Shown piece by piece: positions 9,699 through 20,700 of a DNA stretch of 64,000 nt. A program made the translations under genes and the position numbers. The notes beneath the pieces were generated by a model that was given only the letters and a program-made list of their open reading frames with translations, was not told the origin of the DNA and did not search any database. Numbering within the stretch: position 1 is the first letter of the stretch; each line of letters starts with the position of its first letter. Source of the stretch: Coniochaeta sp. PMI_546 (taxonomy: Eukaryota; Ascomycota; Sordariomycetes; Coniochaetales; Coniochaetaceae); NCBI GenBank assembly GCA_021432605.1, contig MU271145.1, forward strand, positions 2,604,001-2,668,000, in the 5' to 3' direction.

Positions 9699-12600
9699 AT
9701 GGATTCAATACCATATCCGTCAAGCCTGGCTGAAGTGGAGGCCGTAAGTATTTCGACCTCGAACACGACATTTGGTAGCGAATCATGCTGACTCTTGGTA
9801 TAGCTCATCAAGGCCTTGTACGCTCCGGGGCCGCCAACCAGGGTCAAGCACATACAGGAAGTGCTCCAACAAGTACAAAAGTCTGCCGAGGGCTGGCAAC
9901 TTGCTGAAAATCTTTTGTCCGCCCCAGATCCGAACTTCAAGTTCTTCGGGGCATTGACTTTCGTCGTCAAGCTGAATACGGAAAGGTGAGGGCTCACCTT
10001 CCGACACAAACCGCCGAAGAGTCCTCGCTAATATATTACTGCCCTGCAGCTCTAATCTGTCTGATGAGGATGCAATAAAGTTGCTCCAGAATCTAGTCGG
10101 CTGGTTCTTGGAAGACGTCGAGGAGGGTGATGGAAAGGGGCAGCTTGTCATGTTGAAGCTCTGCTCTGCCCTGTCTACCTACTTCGTGCACTTCTCTCGC
10201 TTGTGGAAGCACTGTATCCGACATCTTGTGCAGTCCTTCGACATCGGCCGCTGTATACCACTTCAAGACTTTGATGATGCGGTGCCTGTCTGGATGGCTG
10301 CCAATAGCTTGAGCTGCTACAAGTTACAGGCCGTGATATGCTTTGCTTCTACCCTTGCTGAGGACGTCGAGAGAACGGACTCAAACTCAGCTAAGTAGTT
10401 CGTCGCTCCGCTCCAGAAGAATTACAAGATATGGTGTATCATATCCAATATGATAACTGACATTGCCCAGCGCTGACCTGCATGCTCATGCCATGGAAAA
10501 TGCCAAGGATGTCGCGGAACTACTTTTCATCGGTATGGACAATAATAGACATGGCGCTGCCAACGTCGATGTCGGGTTGGATGCTATTCGGTGTCTTCAG
10601 GTGTGCTTGAGTTCCTCTCCTTCGTATGCCACCATGGACTATGAGGAGGCCATTACCGAAAGCTGGGACTAACTTGCTTGAAGTCCTGGATTGTTTACTC
10701 GAGGTCACATTCGGAAAAAAACGACACCTTACGTGGCATTCTGCGGCCATTGGTTGACGAGCTCATCCGTCTAGTTGGATTCGACCAACTATCAGGGCCA
10801 TCTGTGGAGCTCTTGACCGAAATCATCGATTCACACCCCGGCTTCTTGACCGAGGATTACTATCAGAAGCTGGCATCCATGTTCCAAAGCGAGCACTTTC
10901 AAGCCAGGTATTCGGCTCTGGTCCAAGGAGACTTCGATCATGACAATGAGTTGTTCATATGGCTCATGCTGTCCTATGGTGGCGCAAGGGTCTCCAAGCT
11001 CATCGAGAGTACTGATGACCAGTCACAGCTATTCCTGAGCGGCCTGGTTGGTCTTACGGGTTGCCCTGGCTTTGTAGCCGCAGAAGACACCGTCTTTGTC
11101 TACGCCGTGGAATTCTGGTCAACCTTCGTGGAGACCATGACTGATGAGCTGGATTCCCCTGACGGAAGGCGCCAACCCTCCTTTGCCACGGCCATCGGAC
11201 ATGTCAAGCAGGTTCTCAGCAATTGCTGGAGCAAAATCCAATGGCCTCCCATTGAGGAACTCATGCAGTGGGACACAAATGACCGGGCTAGATTCGTCGA
11301 GGCGAGGAAGGATGTTGCCGATCTCCTTGAGGCGGTGTTCGCCATGACTGGCCCGCCACTTGTCTCCATGTTTGTCGACCTGCTACTTGTGCATCTCAAC
11401 TCGTCGTCCTGGACAGAACTCGAGGCTTCAGCATTCTGTATCGCCTCCTTGGGCGACTGTATCTCGGACGATGAGACTTGCGACGACATGATAAGTAAGG
11501 TCTTTTCTGCGCCCTTCTTTGCTCTGATGCTTGGGAGTCAAGACAAAGTGCCGTTACGTCTGCGTCACACCTCCTTACAGCTCATTGAGCGATACTCTGA
11601 GTACTTCGAGCGCCGGCCAGAATTTCTGCCTTCTGCTCTGAACCTGTTGTTTGGCGGCTTGGGCGACACTGCACTCGGCGGCGACTCTGCCAAATACATA
11701 GCTGAGCTGTGCTCTTCGTGCCGGCACATCCTTACTGGGGAGGTACCCGCCTTTCTTGGCCAGTTTGACGCTATCTATCATGGCAGCCCACTGGATCCGT
11801 TAGCCGAGGAGAAAGTCGTCCTCGCAATATCATCTATCATCCAAGCTGTGAATAATGATGCTGACAAGCTGTCCGCTTTTGCGCAGCTCTTTGACTTTGC
11901 TGGCCAGGATATTAAGCGGGCGATACAGCTGGCAGCCAATCCGCAGACACTCAATCTCGAAGATCCCCTTTATAGAAGAGGACTCGATTCTGCCGAATCG
12001 CAGGCGGAACCGTCAGCAGCGGAGGTAGCCCTTCAGCTAGCTCTAAGGGCCCTGCGGTGTATATCTGGTATGGCTAAGGGCATGCAATCTGTCCGTGACG
12101 GGCCTGTTGACCTGGACGCCCCAGCATCGCAGTGGCAAATAACCAGTAACCTGGCGGCACTGCAGCATGATATTCTCACAGTATTAAACCAGGTTCTCGT
12201 CACCTTCCCCACGAATGGTGAGGTGGTTGAAGTCATCTGCAACATCTTCCGCGCCGGCTTCAGCGAGACCGAACCCGGCCCATTCGTCTTCCCACCTGCC
12301 ACTGTTTCGTCCTTCTTCACCAGCCTGACAATAAACGCACCTCGAATCGGCACAGTCGTTAGCACCGCATGTTCATTCCTCAGCTCCCTATTCAAGGGAC
12401 CACCAGACCAGTTGCTGCCATCCCTATCCCAACTCCTACCATGGGTCATTTCTCTCCTCCAAGCCCTGCCAGAACCCAGAGCCGACACTGAACTCACGCA
12501 GCACTCAATCGACCTCATCCGCCGCTTAATGGCCAAAGCGCCCGAAGTCCTATTCCGACTGCAGCCCAACTCGCTCATCGAATTCTTCTTCCTCTTTACC

Positions 12601-13078
12601 CTCGAAGTCCTCAACGGCAACGAGCCACTCCCCAAAGCCGCAGCAGCCGAGTTTTGGACCGAGTTCCTCGCACTCAGGAGCGAGGACCCGGCCATCCAGG
12701 CTTCCATCTCTGGTGCTATGGAGCATCTCGGTCCGCTCGTAAGCCGCTCGCTGATACGGAACATCAGCGGCGAGGCTATGCGCAGCGAGCTGGACAAGCT
12801 GAGCGAACCGCTGAAGAAGTTGGTTGTGCAGCAGGTGAAGGCCCAGGCGTGGCTGGAGGCGGCGTTGTTGGCGGAGGACTTTCCGAGTGATAAGGTCAGC
12901 CATGCGGAGAGGAAGGTGTTTTTGAAAAAGGTTATCAAGTAAGTTGGCTCGAATTCCGTGAATTTGCAGGGCTCATTACTGACGCATGTCCAGTCTCCGG
13001 GGTGCGCGGCAGACGAATCAGGTAGTTAGGGACTTCTGGCTGGCGTGTAGGGGATCTAATTTCGCCTATGCTTCTTGA
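9699..13078 (+). CDS. Karyopherin-beta of the importin-13/transportin-3 type (Kap122/Pdr6-like)
   Basis: Nuclear transport receptor built of HEAT repeats. Six exons: 9699-9743, 9804-9985, 10050-10394, 10471-10600, 10684-12938 and 12994-13078, all joining in frame, give 1013 residues, the usual size of importin-beta family members. The N-terminal segment (residues 10-75, VKHIQEVLQQVQKSAEGWQL then FKFFGALTFVVKLN) is the importin-beta N-terminal region that contacts Ran. The rest is leucine-rich amphipathic helices, and the end (LRGARQTNQVVRDF, last 25 residues) resembles the fungal Kap122/importin-13 clade. Assignment between the Kap122 and Mtr10/Kap111 clades rests on my recollection of these segments and is less sure than the family. 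Cargo cannot be inferred. Confidence 0.88.
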
Positions 13079-13355
13079 TGGACTGGGATTGCCACGCAGA
13101 GTACAACGTGTGCGAAGTCCCGGAGCGTCCATAGATCTTTGATTCTCGACCATGTTTGCCTATCGTTACACAAGTCGTACAGCAGACTTAGAGCACAGTG
13201 CCTAAGCTCTATCCACAAGCCATCTCATCCTCCAGTCGAATATACCGTCCTCTGCTCATTTCCTAGCCACCTGTATGTCCTTCTAACCCTCTGCTCGATC
13301 TTCTACACATATCGTACCTTTTTGTCACTCTCGTCAGCCATCGACCCGCAACCTC

Positions 13356-14743
13356 CTACCTCGACAACCCAACCGCCCGCTTCACAATCTGCATCGTCTC
13401 ACCCGCACTCTCCCTTGCAACCCTCGCCCCCTTATCCTCAACCTCATCCAAGTACTTCCCGCCGTCCTTCTCCAGGAACTCCCGATACCTCACTCCAATC
13501 ACAGGAATCTCCTCCACCAGGACATCCGCAACACTCATCTTCAGATCTTTGAGGGTAGCTTTCTGCTCCCTCAACTTTTCCGCCAGAGTCTCCGGACTTC
13601 TCCCGTCTTTATCAAAACTGGCCCACAGTTCAAGCAAATTCGACACACCTGGCCTTTCTGTGCGGTCATACGACACACCATTAGTCGAATCCGTCTTGGC
13701 CGCCATGATCTTCTTCCGTATCTCCTCGGCGGAGTCGGTAAGTAGAATACGGGACCGAGGGTCCGTGTCCGACTTTGACATCTTGCTGGTGGGATTTTGG
13801 AGGGACATTATGCGTTTTGCGGGCGCTATTTAATCATAGGGTGAGCATGTCAAGTGAGGATTGATAGCGGAAGGGGATAGACATACACAGGATCGTCTCT
13901 GGCGGGACGAGGAGCTTCGAGCCGGCACCGAATGTGTGGTTGAAGTTTGTTGCGCACTCGCGAGCGAATTCGAGGTGCTGGCGTTGGTCCTCGCCTACCG
14001 GGACGTGGGTTGCTCTAGCCAACGTGTTAAAGAATGGCCCTGATATATATGGCAGAGAGATAGGACTCACCTGTGGACTAGGATGTCTGCTGCTTGGAGG
14101 ACGGGATAGGAGAATAGGCCGAGCTTGAGTGACGCTTTAGCTTTCTCGTCTAGAGCTGAGGCGTCATCGGAGAGATGTAGTTTGCTCTATCACGTAGACT
14201 TAGTCCAGATTGAATGAAGCAAGTGGCTGTCATAGGATATCTTACCTTCCACTGTGTCATTCTCGATAAATATCCCATGGATGCGGTACAGCTTAATATC
14301 CACATGAGCTCAGAGTGAGCCGGCACCTGCACAACAACAATCTAGATGAGAACAATTTCTCATGATCTCGCGACCCTAGAGTTACCCACCGAAGACTGAT
14401 AAAAAATACTCGACCTCTCCGGGTCAAGACCAACTGCCAGCAAAGCGGCCAACATCTCCCGCTTCCACTGCCTCAGCATGGGCGCCTGCTGTGGCAGCGT
14501 GATGGCGTGCAGGTCGACGATGGAGTACAGCAGCTTCGCGCCCGGTTGCGCTCCATCTTGCAGTCGCTTCCAATTCTGTAGCGCGCCGAGGTAGTTGCCC
14601 AGATGGGGGATGCCGGTCGGCTGGATGCCGGAGAAGATCACGGTGCCTGCATTAGAGTCGGATGCCGCTTGTGATGCTGCTCGTCGCTGTGCCCGCTGCA
14701 ATTGGCCCAAGACTGGACCCAGCCGGGCTATTCCCCGTCCCAT
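13356..14743 (-). CDS. MSW1: Mitochondrial tryptophanyl-tRNA synthetase
   Basis: Class I aminoacyl-tRNA synthetase charging mitochondrial tRNA-Trp. Five exons: 14743-14390, 14326-14246, 14186-14071, 14014-13887 and 13825-13356, total 382 residues. The HIGH-type motif is HLGN at 47-50, preceded by [15 protein letters not shown] is intact at 241-245 after [11 protein letters not shown]. The tryptophan-pocket segments [12 protein letters not shown] and [10 protein letters not shown] are present. The first 30 residues are Arg/Ala/Ser/Gln-rich with little acid, fitting a mitochondrial presequence and setting it apart from the cytosolic enzyme. The splice site after [14 protein letters not shown] uses GTGGGT; a GTAACT four bases downstream would break the frame. 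It converges with the karyopherin gene (277 nt apart). Confidence 0.95.
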
Positions 14744-15152
14744 AAGTACAGTGGCGCAGAGACGCGAGTCTGGTGTATCAGAGATGCATGTATTGATGCG
14801 GTCGTAACCGTATATATGAGGCGCGGATTATAAGTGAGAATTTTAGTAGGTCGTCGTCCTAAGTTACAGCGGGGTTGGACCCCTGAAGGAAGTTTAGACA
14901 ACAACAAGGTGACTGACTTTTAGAACTGAAAGTGCTAGAACGACACAGACCAAATCACAAATGTATTTGTTTAACCTTTAATATTGGTTGTGCTAAAAGT
15001 TCTCCTGTCGCGGCTTGGGATTTGTGAGTACTCGGTAGCACGTTCTTCGCAAGATGGCAGATACAGGAAACAGCCTCTTTCGTTGACTAGTCCAAGTCAT
15101 GATAAAGCCCTTGTATGGTACAGACTACACAATATCATACACGACAGCACGA
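14744..15152. other. Intergenic between two minus-strand mitochondrial genes
   Basis: Holds the 3' end region of RSM10 and the promoter of MSW1. No ORF of substance, repeat or RNA gene seen. Confidence 0.55.
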
Positions 15153-16180
15153 CTACCTGCCGTGAGAAATCCTCATCCGCTCCTTGTCCAGGAACTCCTG
15201 GATTTTCTCCACCGTATCGTCCTCGGGTCTCTTCTTCTCGCCCAAATGAGCCCATTTATCCTTGAGCAGGCCCTCAACCTCCTTGACGCTCTCATCCATA
15301 GCCTTGCCGACGCCTATGTTCCCTGTTAGCGCCTTTCTATAACCCTAACCACTCCGCCATAGAAAGCAAAGAGGTACGAGAGTCAACTTACCAAGCTTGC
15401 TAAACTCCCAAACGTTCGCCTTCATACCAATGCCATAATAAGCATGCTTCTGCAAAAAGGCAAGCCAAACTTGAACCGTGTCCGGATGGCCGTCCCGGAT
15501 CTGTATCAATCTCCTTAACGTGATACGCTCAAAGTTCTCCTGGCTCTTCTTGAAGATGAAAGTACTCCTCGGTACCGTCCACCGCTCCGTCATGCGCGGC
15601 AGAGGAACGGGACCGTACGCGGGCAAGCCGAGGTAGTACGCGGCTCGCAGGGCGAAGTCGCAGAAGAACTCGAGGTTGCGAAGCGTGTAGGAGCGCAGCT
15701 GTAGGTCGCAGGATGGCACACCGTACTCGGCCTCGCGGCGGAGGGGCTTGAGGTAGAGTGCTGCTAAGCTGCGTGGCATGCGCGTGTCGGTCGAAGGGGA
15801 GGCATTTTTGGGTGCTGTGGAGGGGGTGAGTGACGAAGTAATGGTGTCGGGCTTGTTAGGTGCTCTAGTAAGGTCTGTTAGCAAGGTCGTGCGATCACGA
15901 TAGTGTGTCGACTGACTGTGACGATGCCGACGCGCTAGACTCGTGGTTTCTGATAAGGTCCGTTAGTTTCAGCTTCAATTGCAAGGCTCTGCTGACCTAC
16001 ACGGAGGCATGTGTTCGGATCTGTCCAGACGCGGCCACCATGGACGTTCGTAGTGTGGTCGCGAGCGGCTGTAGCACGAAGAGAGCCAGGGTCAGCAACT
16101 AGTATCGTCAAAGAACCTGAATTGCAACGCACTGTTCTTGTCTGCAGTAATGGCCGTAGAGGCCGTATTGATGGTGGCAT
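15153..16180 (-). CDS. RSM10: Mitochondrial small-subunit ribosomal protein uS10m
   Basis: The core exon (about 15911-15392) encodes an S10 domain: LQLRSYTLRNLEFFCDFALR, then GPVPLPRMTERWTVPRSTFI with the Pro-rich loop of S10, and FERITLRRLIQIRDGHPDTV. The last exon, 15313-15153, follows a 78-nt intron (GTAAGT) and encodes a charged C-terminal tail ending in RISHGR. An alternative acceptor at 15322 adds three residues. The 5' end is uncertain: an ATG at 16180 starts an Arg-rich leader MPPSIRPLRPLLQTRT fitting a mitochondrial presequence, and either GTGCGT (exon ends 16133) or GTAGGT (exon ends 16001) joins in frame to the acceptor before 15911. That gives 242 or 286 residues. Confidence 0.88.
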
Positions 16181-17225
16181 ATTCGTCTGTGTCCGTCTCT
16201 GTTCGATGTCGTTCCCTCGATCAGGAGCATATCGGGCCCAAGAAGTTTTAGCTCGACATCCGGAAGCTGGTTACACTGTCGACTTATCGATAAGCACCCA
16301 CTTCTATTCACACTGTATTCACACTGTATTTGCACCGTATTTGCACCGTATGATTGCCAGCGGCCGGGTTCTCCGCGGTTGTCTTGGTAGACTTTATATT
16401 TGAGGCATTGGGCTGCGTACAACGGCACGAATATGAAGTAAGAAAAGACCTGGTAGCGGGGAATGAGCTCATGGAGGTGCTAATTGCTCCATGTAAACTC
16501 CAATTGGACATCTAGTTTCTTGTATATCCTCCGCAATCTTCTCACTGGTCTCCTGTGTCGTCACTATTGCTGTTCCAAGACCAATCTGTCAAGTCATAGG
16601 TAACCTTCCAACTGATCGGGCGCGGTGCAACATCTTCTGCGAGAGATGGACCTAAAATACACTCTACCATCCATTGTACTAACAGTGATGACCAAATGCC
16701 ACCAATATGGACATAACCCAGAGAGAAATCATGATTGATGATTCTCGGCTTTCGAAAAAGGGATACATGCTGCGAAGCACGTCTCAACCTATCCTTGAAG
16801 GAGCCCCTGTAGTGCGCTTGGCACATATTCGGGCCTGACGCGAGATGACTCGGACTTTTTAGTCTTGTGTACATGTCACACAGGATTGCTGTGCTATCGA
16901 CATGAGCGGTATCTTCGGTGAAGACTACCAGAAACACCTGCATGCTGCTGCCGAGCTGAAGCCAGATATGCCTCGTAGCGAATCTGCTGAGGTCCCTCGA
17001 TCTATCCTGGCTGTTGGCTGGTTGCGTGCGCGGGATATTAGTCACCGTGACAAAAGCAACGCTAAATTTCCAACCTCCGCGTAGACTGTGATCGGTCACT
17101 GCTCGATCAAACAGTCGTTCGGCATGCCGTTGAGGGCCACGTAGGTCGCTCGGCGATGACCTCGGCATGTGACCGAGTGGTGGTGCGTGATTGTTTGTGA
17201 AGTAAAGCTGACATGCCAACGCCGC
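16181..17225. other. Intergenic; contains an 11-bp tandem repeat and a doubtful ORF
   Basis: About 1 kb upstream of RSM10 and downstream of FCF2. It carries the tandem repeat at 16306-16349. An open frame on the minus strand, 17219-16542, begins with TTG rather than ATG and has no domain, so I do not call it a gene. Confidence 0.5.
16306..16349 (+). repeat. Tandem repeat, 11 bp x 4, two subtypes
   Basis: Two exact copies of ATTCACACTGT are followed directly by two exact copies of ATTTGCACCGT, 44 bp in total. The two subtypes differ at three positions, so the array looks like duplication, divergence and a second duplication. It lies about 130 bp upstream of the RSM10 start. Confidence 0.9.
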
Positions 17226-18140
17226 TCATCCTTGCTGGCGCCGGCGGCGAGCAACTACCTTCTTGTAGTGAGACTTCTTGCCGCTCGACTTTCGTTCCTG
17301 TATCTCGTTGTACTTTGACTTAAACTTCGAGAGTGCCTGGCCAGAGGAGAGCACCTCTTCGACCAAGGTCCGCTTCCGCTCCTTCTTCGTCAGGCGCGCG
17401 CTGTAGAACTCAGTTGGGCCTTCGACCAGGGTTCCAACTTGCGAAAATTCCGGGAATGGATCTTTGCGCGTGTCCTAAAATTACCGAGCGAGTCAGCGCC
17501 ATGCTGACCAACTCACGATCGAGGCCGATTCGAGGAGGAAATACCTTCTTGAAATGCTGCTTGCCCATGGCCAACACGTCTCTCATCTTGATGATCTGCA
17601 AATCCTTCTTAGTTTGTGGATCCGTCCGCGGCAGGCCGTACCACGAAGGGCCGGCGTTGTCTTTCACTTCCTGAAAGCTGGTCAGTAATTATGAACAACT
17701 TGGAGGACAAATAGAACTCGATAGCGGTGCTTTCATCTCAGAGTAACTATGATATAAGGAAATCATCTTGGTGCAGGCATTGATCCCATAACGGGACCGT
17801 TGCCTGCTTCATTGGAAATATGGGATAAGATATCATCATGAAAACGGGGCAGGATGGGTGTCCGAGTAGCAGCGTCAAGACATACCTTCTTCTCCTTGAT
17901 AACAGGCTTGGGAACCCGTACTGAAAGGTCCTTTGCCTCCTTGCCCTGGTCTTGAACAGGTGCAACAGCTGTACCGGGCGCAGCAGGTACAGTCGTCTCT
18001 GCCACAGCTAAGACTGCCGGGCTCTGTTGCGATAGCAGCGCGGACTTCTCAGTTCCACGAGCTGCCAGACGCAACTCTGCCTCAGCTAAAATCTTGTCGA
18101 TCTGGTCATCAGACAGATCCATCATGGTTGTGGTTGCCAT
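17226..18140 (-). CDS. FCF2: rRNA-processing protein Fcf2
   Basis: Nucleolar factor of the SSU processome needed for early pre-rRNA cleavage. Exons 18140-17886, 17670-17545 and 17474-17226 give 209 residues, the usual Fcf2 size; introns are 215 and 70 nt. The Fcf2 domain starts at about residue 90 (NAGPSWYGLPRTDPQTKKD, then LQIIKMRDVLAMGKQHFKK) and continues with DPFPEFSQVGTLVEGPTEFY and the basic helix LTKKERKRTLVEEVL. The tail is Lys/Arg-rich (KKVVARRRRQQG), typical of nucleolar proteins. The N-terminal 85 residues start with a short helix DDQIDKILAEAE and are otherwise low-complexity. The first intron is longer than others here. It is divergent to hapE. Confidence 0.93.
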
Positions 18141-19186
18141 CTTCAACCAAAGTTGGGAGAAGGATGTGCAGAGTAAAGAAAAGCAGAAGCCAGAACCTCC
18201 CAAAAGTTTTTGGATATGATAGAGGTGGGGCCACAGTTGTGGATTAGGTAAGGTATGGTACACTCGGTGCATCGGTAGCCGGTCCGTGCATACACGTGTA
18301 CTGACCCACTCTTTTTTTCAAGTGAGGCTGGAGAGGTGTTGCCTCAGGCCAGAAACATGCGTCATGCCATAGAGCTGGCAGAAGCTGGGCTGGTGACGAT
18401 AGAAGTCCAGCTGGGGTTGGGCCACACTGGGCCGAAGTGGGAGGGAAAACGCACTGGGCCTGCGCCACAGCTTGTTGTTCATGCCCAACCCTCTTTTCAT
18501 TTGACCGCCAAATCATCATCTCTCTCTTTTTCCCTCACAACACATCTCATAGATCTGATCAACCTCATTAGACTGGACATTAACAAGATCATCGGTTGCT
18601 CCCACACTGACATAAAAAGGTATGCATGTTCCCCTGCGCCGCCCTGTGGTTTTACTCCATCGCAGGGTTGACGGCCATTTTCCAATCAAACCATCATCCA
18701 CCTGGACTGAATTTCACCAATCATCTCAAACCCTTCGCGCGCTGTTTCTGACTGGCTCCTAACGAGCACCGAGTCGTCAAACCAGAGCATTTTAAACTCC
18801 ACCCATTGGCTTCGCTCCGCTGAAGCTTGCCGGCCAATCATTCAAAACACAGCCAATCTTATCTGGACATTGGAGAAGGCTGACACTGACAGGTGAAAGC
18901 CAGACGGGACCTTGGCATCACGGTCGCAGTGAAAGTAAACAAAACTGAGAACAGACGGTTTGCAGCTCATAATCAGCTATCGCGACCTTGAATACAGCCG
19001 AACCAACGCAGAGCGTCATACCCCGCAAAGTTATCAGCAGCTCACCGCTTAACACGAACCGCGCTACCTTACAAAGCTTAAAGCGTTCGTCCGACAAAAC
19101 CGCGCCGAGTCCCTCTCGCGCGAACAGCCCACTCGCGCGACAACATCCCGCATTCGCTAACCAACCACGCACCTCACAGCCTCAAC
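18141..19186. other. Intergenic, divergent promoter region of FCF2 and hapE
   Basis: About 1 kb, holding a cluster of five CCAAT boxes (listed separately). Short ORFs here lack domains. The start-proximal 180 nt before hapE read as an untranslated leader. Confidence 0.6.
18682..18857. promoter_or_regulatory. Cluster of five CCAAT boxes upstream of hapE
   Basis: CCAAT pentamers lie at 18682-18686, 18717-18721, 18834-18838 and 18853-18857 on the plus strand and at 18805-18809 as ATTGG. Three of the five are CCAATCA, the preferred form for the fungal CCAAT-binding complex. About 0.35 occurrences would be expected by chance on both strands of 176 bp. The cluster is 330-505 bp upstream of the hapE ATG and 540-720 bp from the FCF2 start. 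Confidence 0.6.
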
Positions 19187-20341
19187 ATGGATCCTCAAAA
19201 CTCGCAATCCGCGTCGGGCAATCGGCAGCAACAACCAGTTTACGACACTGCTCATGGAGGTCACTATGGCGCAAGCGCTGCGGTTTGTCTCCTTCCATGT
19301 CGCCATCCATTGTCCATCTCACTAACCATTGCCACCATAAAACAGCTCGCCCAATCGGGGTTCGCACCATCAGAGCTCTACACCGGAACATGGGCGAACG
19401 TCCACCAGGGCCTGAACGGGCAGTACAAGGACATCCTCACAACGTACTGGCAGCAGACCATCAACCACCTCGAGAGCGACAACCATGACTACAAGCTCCA
19501 CCAATTACCCCTCGCCCGGATAAAGAAGGTCATGAAGGCCGACCCAGAAGTCAAAATGATCTCAGCCGAGGCTCCGATCCTGTTTGCCAAGGGCTGCGAC
19601 ATCTTCATCACCGAGCTGACGATGCGCGCTTGGATACACGCCGAGGAGAACAAGCGCCGAACTCTGCAGCGGTCTGACATCGCGTCCGCCCTCGCGAAGA
19701 GCGACATGTTCGACTTCCTCATCGACATCGTCCCCCGCGAAGAGGCCGCCTCGCACGCCAAGCGTAACGCGCAGGGCACCGGCTCCGCCCAGACCGCCGG
19801 TCCTGTTGCGGCCCAGACCCAGCTCCCCACCCAGCACATGCCCCCACCAAACCACGCGGGCCACCCTATGGCTGCCGCCCAGTACGGCATGCCGGAGCAC
19901 GGTCAGCCCGAGCTCGACTACCGACAGCAACAGGCCATGTACCCCGGACAGGTCCAGGCTGCTCCTCCGCAAGCTTACGGCCAGCCTCAGGCGCAGATGT
20001 ATGGCGAGATTGAGAATATGTACGGGTACACGACGATGCCGCCGCAACCGGTAAGCTATTCCCGGGAACATCCGATTGATCGAAATATGCTGACCTCGCG
20101 GGAACAGAACGCCTAGGGGGCGTCAAGCGCAGCAACGCCGATGGACCAGGGTGCGTTTTCTGACCCTAGCCTTGAAGTTATCAGGAGGTTTGACGTTGAT
20201 CAGGATGTGACGCCTTCAACCATGGAGGTAGAAGAAGTCAACAAGGATGATGAGAAAGGTACTGCCCATGCGTTCCAACTTCTTGTGGCAGAGGCCATGA
20301 AGCAAGGGACGGGTAATGACCTGAATTCGAAGGAGGAGTGA
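19187..20341 (+). CDS. hapE: CCAAT-binding complex subunit HapE/Hap5 (NF-YC)
   Basis: Histone-fold subunit of the heterotrimeric CCAAT-binding complex. Exons 19187-19282, 19346-20050 and 20117-20341 give 341 residues. Residues 67-84 ([18 protein letters not shown]) are the fungal segment that recruits Hap4/HapX; the NF-YC histone fold follows ([20 protein letters not shown], then [11 protein letters not shown] and [13 protein letters not shown], to about 150). The C-terminal half is Gln/Pro-rich. The first intron (63 nt) preserves the frame if retained. The second intron (GTAAGC at 20051) has two possible acceptors: AG at 20107 gives Asn-Ala-stop (269 residues), while AG at 20116, which lies inside that very TAG stop, opens a 74-residue acidic tail. 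I chose the longer form because the tail reads like coding sequence. Confidence 0.93.
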
Positions 20342-20700
20342 CAGCGTTCGGTTTCGTCACAAGCAAGTGGCTGGTTTTGTGTTGAGTGTCGGCGCATGCA
20401 GGATATGGTATGTCCGTTCTCCCAGATAGGAGAGGATAACACTAGCACAGCAGTACGGAAACTACCACGGCAGTGTGTTTGTTTCTAGGGATCAGGACAG
20501 GTATTGTTTGGCACGGTTTTTAGGTTTTTCATGACTCCAGATATCAATATAACGATTTTTTCACTGCATGAAACCGTGGACTGGCGTCGATTCCGGTTGA
20601 AGGCCAAGATGGTCCTAGATAATTCAAAAGAAAAGCTGGAAGATTGCAAGGGTATCGCGCGGAAGACTCGATGATTGAAGACAAGGGTGAATGCTCCGGC
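20342..20700. other. Intergenic between convergent hapE and SEC15
   Basis: Shared 3' region, AT-rich near 20520-20560. No gene or repeat recognised. Confidence 0.55.

Noticed and set aside
12033-12938. 301-codon minus-strand ORF inside the karyopherin gene
   Set aside because: Antisense shadow of the large HEAT-repeat exon. Composition is Ser/Arg-rich without any recognisable domain.
15335-15360. tRNA D-arm-like sequence (GGCGGAGTGGTTAGGG, minus strand)
   Set aside because: It lies within an RSM10 intron, and no B box or matching acceptor stem follows within tRNA length.
16542-17219. 225-codon minus-strand ORF between RSM10 and FCF2
   Set aside because: It opens with TTG, has no domain and no coding character. 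The first ATG is internal. It may be chance.
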